Shown piece by piece: positions 54,552 through 61,700 of a stretch of 64,000 nucleotides of DNA. The position numbers were made by a program, and so were the translations under genes. The notes under the pieces were generated by a model, which was not told the DNA's origin, ran no database searches, and worked only from the letters and a program-made list of their open reading frames with translations. Source of the stretch: Thiothrix lacustris DSM 21227. Lineage in GTDB: Bacteria > Pseudomonadota > Gammaproteobacteria > Thiotrichales > Thiotrichaceae. The stretch spans positions 1 through 64,000 of the forward strand of contig NZ_JHYQ01000006.1 of NCBI RefSeq assembly GCF_000621325.1. The letters are read 5' to 3'. The stretch's first letter is position 1, and each line of letters starts with the position of its first letter.

Positions 54552-55123
54552 TGCTGATTGCAGGTGTTGATGAAGTCGGGCGCGGGCCATTGGCGGGCGC
54601 GGTGGTGGCGGCGGCGGTGATTCTTGATCCGGCTCGCCCGATTGCGGGTTTGAACGATTCCAAAAAGCTGACCGAAAAACGCCGCGAGAAACTGGCGGTG
54701 GAAATCCGTGAGAAAGCACTGGCATGGAGTTTGGGGCGGGCGGAAGTGGAAGAAATCGACAGCATCAACATCCTGCAAGCCACCTTTCTGGCAATGCAAC
54801 GCGCATTGGAAGGGCTGCATATCCAACCCGATCTGGTGAAGATTGACGGCAACCATTGTCCGAAGCTGGCTTATAACATGGAAGCGATTATTGGCGGCGA
54901 TGCGACGGTTGCGGAAATCAGTGCTGCGTCGATCATCGCCAAAGTAGCGCGGGATGCGGAACTGGTGGCGCTGGATGCGGTGTACCCGGAATATGGGTTT
55001 GCTAAGCATAAAGGGTATGGGACGGCGGTGCATTTGGCGGCGTTGCGGGCGTTTGGCGCAACACCCATCCATCGGCGAAGTTTTGCACCGGTTCGGAAAG
55101 CCCTAGCCAATACCGAAAAATAA
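54551..55123 (+). CDS. rnhB: Ribonuclease HII
   Basis: A 190-residue RNase that cuts RNA in RNA-DNA hybrids and removes single ribonucleotides. [13 protein letters not shown] carries the first Asp-Glu pair, [10 protein letters not shown] the next aspartate, and [14 protein letters not shown] the following. Length is normal. The start is TAATG, overlapping the preceding gene. Confidence 0.96.
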   Translation: MLIAGVDEVGRGPLAGAVVAAAVILDPARPIAGLNDSKKLTEKRREKLAVEIREKALAWSLGRAEVEEIDSINILQATFLAMQRALEGLHIQPDLVKIDGNHCPKLAYNMEAIIGGDATVAEISAASIIAKVARDAELVALDAVYPEYGFAKHKGYGTAVHLAALRAFGATPIHRRSFAPVRKALANTEK

Positions 55124-55137
55124 CCTAAACTCCCCGG

Positions 55138-57501
55138 ATGCTAAGAAAACCCCTTAAGATCCTACTCATCCTCGCCCTGTTGCTGTTCCTGCTGCAACTC
55201 GGTCTGTATCTCTACCACGAATGGCGCAAACCTGAGCCTGTTGCGCCGATTCCCCCGCCGCCTATCGGGAAGGTGGAGTCTCCTGTGGTCAAGCAGGAGC
55301 CCCTCCTCGGCATCAATACCAATGAAATCAGCTATAACGACGCCAGTATTCCCTTTATTGACCTGTTCCGTTCTGCCAACCCGTTTCAGGAAAACATCCT
55401 GCGCTTGAAAGCTGAAAACGTCACCTATGACGCCAACGGTTGGCCGAACAACCTCAATGGCGGTGAAGTGGGAACCCGTTTCCTCGGCGAATTGCCCCCG
55501 GATACCATCCCCGCTGGTGAATACACCGTGCTGTACGACGGTGATGGTGAGATTCGCTACGGCAACGATGCGGTGCTGGTTAACCACCAACCGGGGCGCG
55601 ACACCATCACGCTGGATGCTGGAACCAATGAACGGTTGGATGCCAGCCTGATTATTGCCCGCAGCAACTCGGATGATTACCTGCGCAATATCCGCATCCT
55701 GCCGCCCGGTGGCATTTGCCAGAATAACCCGTTCCAGCGCGTCGCCGATGCCAGCGCGTGTTCCGGTGAAGCAGGCATGTATTTATCGTTCGTAGATCAC
55801 TACAGCAGCATCGTTTTCAACCCGGACTATCTGGATTTCATGAAAGACTTCGGCGCTATTCGTTTCATGCCGATGTCGGGGATTACCCGTAACCCGGAAG
55901 CACACTGGCAAGATCGCCCGAGTCTGGACGAAGCCACTTGGGGCGGCACGTATGGTGCACGCGGCACTCCACTGGAAGTCATGGTTGATCTCGCCAACCG
56001 CTTGCATAAGGATGCGTGGTTCAACATTCCCCACGCTGCTGATGACGATTACGTGCGCGAATACGCAGCTTACGTGCGTGACCACCTCGACCCAGAACTG
56101 AAAATCTACCTCGAATATTCCAACGAAATTTGGAACACCAATTTCAACCACGGTGAATACACCCAGAAAAAAGGCATCGAAATGGCGCTGGGCTTGAATG
56201 CTGCCGATGTTGGTTACGAGTATTACACCATCCGCGCCCGTGAAATTTTCGCCGCATGGGAACAGGTGTTCGGCGGGAGGGAACGCTTCGTGCGGGTGCT
56301 GGGCGGCTGGGATACACGCCCGGATTTTGCCGAAAAAGTGCTGAGTTACGACGATACCTATAAGCAGGTGGATGCGCTGGCGATTGCACCGTATTTTGGC
56401 GGCAATATCAAAGGCTACCGCGAAGCCACCACGGTGGACGATATTTTTGATCTAACTACCGCTAAAGATTCCTACCGCTCCTTGCCGGAAGTGTTGGAAA
56501 AAGTGCAGAAACACGCCGAACTGGCCGCCAAGTTTGGGGTGGATTTGCTCGGCTACGAAGGCGGGCAGGGGCTAGTGGACTGGGCAACCCGCAAGCCTGA
56601 CCAGCACCCCAACCCGTTGTTTTTCGCTGCCAACCGTGACCCACGCATGGGCGAGCTGTACACCGAATTCCTGAATGGTTGGGGCAAAGCGGGCGGCAAG
56701 CTGATGATGTTGTTTTCTGCCCCGCGAATTTGCCAGTGGTACGGTTGCTGGGGCTTGAAGGAATACATTCGTCAACCGCGTGAGCAAGCGCCCAAATACG
56801 CTGCTGTGCTGGATTTTATTGCTCAACATCCCGCGTCTGTGCCAACACCAACTCCGCCAAAACCAGCACAGAATCCGCTGGCAACAGCGCCGCGCAACCC
56901 GGATGATCCGGTGATTGTATGGCGTCCGGCCTTTGATCCAGAGCGGGTATTCTTCATTGAAAACCCCAGTACGCTGGACTTGTTGCTGGAAGGCAAGGTG
57001 TGGGACAAGCGCAACCTGTTTGGTAAATGGCAAGGGCGCTGGGATGATGATTCCCTGTTCCTGACGGTGCGGGTCTACGACAGTAAGCGGGTGTGGGATT
57101 CGGAAGATCCTGAGGAGGATGATTCCGTGGGATTTCTGATTGATACCGACAACAGTCGCGATGCCAAACTGGATGGACGCAAGGATTTCCACCTGATTTT
57201 TGCCTGTGACCGTGATCAGGTGGTGTTGGCGAAAGACTCCGCACCCTTGTCCGCTGCTGCCTTGCGCAGCATCCGCTTTGATACGCGTGAGCTGTACGAT
57301 GGCTATGTGCTGGAAGCGTGGATTCCTTGGCAGGCGTTGGGCATGAAACCCGCTATCAAAGACCGGGTAAGCGTCAATGTCGAAGTCAACGACGACGACG
57401 ATGGCGGCGCACGCGACGGCAAGATCGCGTGGATGGCGCAAGATAAACAGGCACTGACCGACCCTAAACAGTGGGGCGTGGTGCTATTTAGCGGGCGGTG
57501 A
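55138..57501 (+). CDS. Membrane-anchored putative glycoside hydrolase with CBM9-like C-terminal domain
   Basis: A 787-residue protein with an N-terminal signal anchor (LLILALLLFLLQLGLYLYHE) and a Pro-rich linker. The central region (about 55-570) looks like a (beta/alpha)8 hydrolase: ELKIYLEYSNEIWNTNFNHG (about 320-340) fits the acid/base Asn-Glu pair, and LLGYEGGQGL (about 470-480) could hold the nucleophile, a spacing like clan GH-A. After a Pro/Thr linker (SVPTPTPPKPAQNP) the last ~185 residues resemble a family 9 carbohydrate-binding domain (LLLEGKVWDKRN, YVLEAWIPWQALG). Substrate unknown; cell-surface or periplasmic beta-glucan processing is inferred. Confidence 0.7.
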   Translation: MLRKPLKILLILALLLFLLQLGLYLYHEWRKPEPVAPIPPPPIGKVESPVVKQEPLLGINTNEISYNDASIPFIDLFRSANPFQENILRLKAENVTYDANGWPNNLNGGEVGTRFLGELPPDTIPAGEYTVLYDGDGEIRYGNDAVLVNHQPGRDTITLDAGTNERLDASLIIARSNSDDYLRNIRILPPGGICQNNPFQRVADASACSGEAGMYLSFVDHYSSIVFNPDYLDFMKDFGAIRFMPMSGITRNPEAHWQDRPSLDEATWGGTYGARGTPLEVMVDLANRLHKDAWFNIPHAADDDYVREYAAYVRDHLDPELKIYLEYSNEIWNTNFNHGEYTQKKGIEMALGLNAADVGYEYYTIRAREIFAAWEQVFGGRERFVRVLGGWDTRPDFAEKVLSYDDTYKQVDALAIAPYFGGNIKGYREATTVDDIFDLTTAKDSYRSLPEVLEKVQKHAELAAKFGVDLLGYEGGQGLVDWATRKPDQHPNPLFFAANRDPRMGELYTEFLNGWGKAGGKLMMLFSAPRICQWYGCWGLKEYIRQPREQAPKYAAVLDFIAQHPASVPTPTPPKPAQNPLATAPRNPDDPVIVWRPAFDPERVFFIENPSTLDLLLEGKVWDKRNLFGKWQGRWDDDSLFLTVRVYDSKRVWDSEDPEEDDSVGFLIDTDNSRDAKLDGRKDFHLIFACDRDQVVLAKDSAPLSAAALRSIRFDTRELYDGYVLEAWIPWQALGMKPAIKDRVSVNVEVNDDDDGGARDGKIAWMAQDKQALTDPKQWGVVLFSGR

Positions 57502-58020
57502 AGCGTTAATCAAGCGTGGTTTGTTGGGTGAGGTTGAGGTGAGCACATTGGCTTTGGCTTTCTCCTGCCGGATACGGACAACATAACCACCCAATGCACC
57601 GCCTGCCGTGGTCAGCATCAGCAAGCCCAGTGTCATGAACTGTGTCAGCAACAGCAAGCCACCAATGCCCGCCGCACCCGCGAAAGCCATGCCGACTTTG
57701 ATATTGGCTTGGGTAGACGTGCGGCGTACTTCCTGCATGGTTTCCTGATGCGCTTCTTTCATCACCTTAGCTTTGGCGCGTTCGGCATTGATGCGGAGGG
57801 CTTCACGCTCTCGCGCATGGGATTCTTTCAGATTACTGATGGCATCTTTGCTATGGTGTGCGGCACTGGCGTTAAACCAGAATGCAGTCAACAAACCCAC
57901 AATCAGTACTGGGATGAACAGCCGTAACCAACCCCACGCAGTCAAATCAGCAGGCGCAAGCAAGACTAAGGCCACGGTGATGGCTTGTAGCAGCAAAATG
58001 CCAGGAAGAAATTTCAACAC
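57484..58020 (-). CDS. Hypothetical membrane protein
   Basis: A 178-residue protein with two hydrophobic helix pairs (about 5-50 and 110-148) separated by a charged coiled coil (DAISNLKESHAREREALRIN and following). The C-terminus is cytoplasmic-looking and ends in SPPAK. Its stop overlaps the convergent hydrolase gene by 18 bp. I do not recognise the family. Confidence 0.6.
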   Translation of the reverse strand: MLKFLPGILLLQAITVALVLLAPADLTAWGWLRLFIPVLIVGLLTAFWFNASAAHHSKDAISNLKESHAREREALRINAERAKAKVMKEAHQETMQEVRRTSTQANIKVGMAFAGAAGIGGLLLLTQFMTLGLLMLTTAGGALGGYVVRIRQEKAKANVLTSTSPNKPRLINASPPAK

Positions 58021-58062
58021 AAGAACAGTCCTTTTTATTCTGTTAGGTTCGTATTCGCGGAT

Positions 58063-58068
58063 TATAAT
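58063..58068 (+). promoter_or_regulatory. Perfect -10 hexamer upstream of the MazG-like gene
   Basis: TATAAT lies 28 bp before the ATG at 58097. The -35 region is poor (CTGTTA 17 bp upstream), so this is a moderate promoter call. Confidence 0.4.
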
Positions 58069-58096
58069 ACTTATTGCGCCTCAATAGGACATCATC

Positions 58097-58435
58097 ATGT
58101 TACCGAAAGACCTTATGGACGAACTCATGCAGTTCCGCGCCGAACGCGACTGGCAGCAATTTCACACCCCACGCAACCTTGCCATTTCGCTTTCCTTGGA
58201 GGCGGGCGAAGTGCTGGAACTGTTCCAGTGGGAAGACCGGCAAGGCGAAGCGCTGGAAAGCGTCATGCCGCGTCTGCGCGATGAAGTGGCTGATGTGGCG
58301 GTATACCTCACCTATCTGTGTACTGACCTTGGTATTGATCTGGAGGCTGCCATTCGCGAAAAAATGCTAAAAAATCGGGCGAAATATCCAGTAGCTTTAT
58401 CCAAAGGATCAGCGAAGAAATACACTGAATTATAA
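58097..58435 (+). CDS. MazG-like nucleotide pyrophosphohydrolase
   Basis: A 112-residue all-alpha NTP pyrophosphatase of the single-domain MazG-like type, which removes pyrophosphate from abnormal nucleotides. The metal-binding pattern E-x2-E...E-x2-D is met by E35 and E38 in SLEAGEVLELFQW and by E63 and D66 in RDEVADVAVYL. No second MazG domain is present. It stands alone between a convergent pair and the glucan synthase gene. Confidence 0.88.
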   Translation: MLPKDLMDELMQFRAERDWQQFHTPRNLAISLSLEAGEVLELFQWEDRQGEALESVMPRLRDEVADVAVYLTYLCTDLGIDLEAAIREKMLKNRAKYPVALSKGSAKKYTEL

Positions 58436-58706
58436 ATTTTCATTACCCCTGCTTATGTTATTTTTTCTGAATTATTATTGCCATGTGATATGTCTTGCTA
58501 TAACAGGCGATATAGCGCCTAATAAAAGTAGCTATTTTTAATGCATTATTTTATGACACGTAGCGCTGCTTAATACAAACCTTATTACATTTTCTGCAAA
58601 GATAAAGCATTGCAGCCCGCCTGCCATAACTGCTGATATTCAACCATTTCGGTCAGACATTACTGCCCCTGTTCGTGGGCAAAACCCATCAAGCCAGAGA
58701 GACCGC
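58436..58706. other. AT-rich intergenic region before ndvB
   Basis: About 270 bp without a gene. AGGCG (58505-58509) and CGCCT (58516-58520) form a short stem without a T tract. AT-rich stretches (58430-58620) may hold the glucan synthase promoter, but I see no clear -35/-10 pair. Confidence 0.4.
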
Positions 58707-61700
58707 ATGAAAGCCAAGCCTAAAACCCTGTTAAGCAGTATCCGTGTCTGGGGGGCGCAATCTTTCCGTGTCAATGCAGTGCGGGATCACACCAAAGAAA
58801 CCCAACCGTTACGTGCCGAACTCTTCAGCGCCGACCAGATGGAACGCCACGGCAGAACCTTGGCAGACACGCACCACCTCACCCAACAATCAGTGCAGGA
58901 TCAACTTCTTGACCGCCTCTCTGACAACGAAGCCGTGCTGGTGGAATGTTCCCGCGTGTTAACCGCCACGGTCAGTGCCAACCGCAGGCTCACCCCGGCG
59001 GGCGAATGGCTGCTGGACAATTTCTATTTGATAGATGAGCAAATTCGCACCGCCAAACGCCATTTACCGCAAGGTTACAGCCGCGAATTGCCGCGTTTGT
59101 CGGACGGCGCATCCAGCGGCTTGCCACGTGTGTATGACATTGCGCTGGAAAACATTGCACACGGCGATGGGCGCGTTGACCCTGACAGCCTCAGCCGTTT
59201 CGTTACGGCTTACCAGAGCGTCACACCCCTCAAGCTGGGCGAATTGTGGGCAATCCCCATCATGTTACGCTTGGCACTGATCGAAAACCTGCGGCGCATT
59301 GCCGCACGGATTACGGCTGACAAAATTGACCAGGATCTTGCCGATACGTGGGCAAATCGCATGGTTGAGGCAGCGGAACAAGACCCCAAAAGCCTGATTA
59401 TTGTCATTGCGGACATGGCGCGTTCCAACCCGCCGATGACCACCCCGTTTGTGGCGGAATTGGTGCGCCGCCTGCAATGGCAGAGTGCCGCGTTGGGCTT
59501 GCCATTGAGTTGGATCGAGCAATTGCTGGCAGAATCACACCTGACCATTGAGCAACTGGTGCAGATCGAAAGCCAGCAACAAGCCGCCGATCAAGTGTCG
59601 ATCGGCAACAGCATCGGCAGCCTGCGCTTTCTGGGCTCGATGGATTGGCAGGCATTCGTCGAAACCATGAGCGTGGTGGAGCAAACCCTGTGTAACGACC
59701 CCGGCAGTGCTTACCGCGCCATGGATTTTGCCACCCGCGACCGCTACCGCCACGTAGTGGAAAAAGTTGCCAAATACACGGACTATTCCGAAGGCGAAGT
59801 CGCGCACTTAGCCGTGCAATTGGCGCACGCCGCCGCAGCAAGTCATGGCGAAACTGATCGTACCGCACACGTTGGCTTTTACCTGATCGACGCAGGCTTA
59901 CCCCAGCTCGAACAAGTCGCGCAAACGCGGCTACCCTTACTCACGAAACTGCAACGGGTGGTTTGCTGCTTACCTCTACTCTCCTTTGTAGGCGGTATTG
60001 CGCTGCTGACGCTGCTGTTTACCGGCGGTTTATTGCTGCAAGCCCATGCCGAGGGTGTACAGGGTTGGCATCTCGTGCTGCTGGGTATCTTGTCGGCGCT
60101 AGCTACAAGCTACCTGTCGGTGGCGCTGGTGAACTGGCTGGCAACCTTGCTGACCACCCCGTATGCCTTACCGCGCATGGACTTTTCCGAGGGTATTCCG
60201 CTGCCGTCGCGCACCTTGGTGGTTGTGCCCACTATGCTGAGTAACGCTGCCAGCATTGAAAGCATGATGGAGACGTTGGAAGTCCGCTTCCTCGCCAATC
60301 GGGATACCCACCTGCATTTTGGGCTGTTGACCGATTTTCTGGATGCGTCGGAAGAAGTGCTGGCAGGCGATGCGGCGCTGTTGCAGCTAGCCCAAACGGG
60401 CATCGACCATCTGAATGCCAAATATCCGGGCGAATCGGGTGACACTTTCTTCCTGTTTCACCGCCCGCGCCGCTGGAATCCACACGCTCAAGTGTGGATG
60501 GGCTACGAACGTAAACGCGGCAAACTGGCGGATTTGAATGCGCTACTACGCGGCGGTGCAAAAGACGCTTTCGCGCTGATCGTGGGGGACATCACGCCGC
60601 TCGCCGGGGTCAAATACGTGATTACCCTCGACACCGATACCCAGCTTCCGCGTGACGCTGCTCGCCAATTCGTCGGCACGCTGGCGCATCCGCTCAACCA
60701 CGCGGTTTACGACCCTGCCAAGCAACGGGTGACGCAAGGTTACGGCATCTTGCAACCCTGCGTCAGCGTGAGCCTTTCTGCTCCGAACCTGTCGCATTAT
60801 GCCCGTTTGTATGGCGGCGATTCCGGCATCGACCCTTACACCCGCGCCGTTTCTGATGTGTATCAGGATGTGTTCAACGAAGGCTCGTTCATCGGTAAAG
60901 GCATCTACGACGTGGATGCGTTCGAGCAAGCACTGAGTGGACGCTTGTCGGAAAACCGCATTCTCAGCCACGACCTACTGGAAGGCTGTTATGCGCGATC
61001 AGGGCTACTCAGTGATGTGTTGTTGTATGAAGAATACCCCAACCGTTACAGTGCCGATGTGAACCGTCGGCATCGCTGGATTCGCGGCGACTGGCAGTTA
61101 CTGGGCTGGTTATTACCCACCGTGCCGGGCTTGGGGCAAAAGCGCCACAAAAACCCGTTGTCGTGGCTGTCACGCTGGAAAGTATTCGACAACCTGCGGC
61201 GCAGTCTTACGGCGGCGGCCTTGACGCTATTGTTGCTGCTGGGCTGGACAGTGTTGCCAGACGCGGGTTTCTGGACGCTGGCAGTGCTGGCAATTTTGCT
61301 GATCCCCTCAGTGAGTGCGTCCTTGTTGAGTCTGGTGCGCAAACCGACGGATCTGCTACTGAGCCAACACCTTGCGGCTGAAATGCGGGCGGCGGAAGGG
61401 CATTTTTCCCAAGCAGCACTGACGCTGATTTGCTTGCCATACGAAGCCTATTTCAGTCTGGATGCGATTCTACGCACGCTGTGGCGGATGGGAGTTTCCA
61501 AGCAACGGCTGCTGGAATGGAACCCGTCGAGCGAAGCCAATCGCGACAGCACCAAGCTGGTGGATACTTACCGCACCATGTGGATTGCGCCATTCATTGC
61601 CGTGACCACTGGCTTGTATTTGGTACTGACCCGCCCGGAAGCCTTGCTGGTGGCAGCGCCTATCCTGCTGGCGTGGTGGTTAGCGCCTGCCATCCTTTGG

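Noticed and set aside
54422-55072. 216-residue minus-strand frame across the methyltransferase-like gene and rnhB
   Set aside because: Antisense to RNase HII catalytic motifs; no independent support.
58505-58520. AGGCG...CGCCT stem after the MazG-like gene as a terminator
   Set aside because: Only 5 bp of stem and no T tract follows on either strand.
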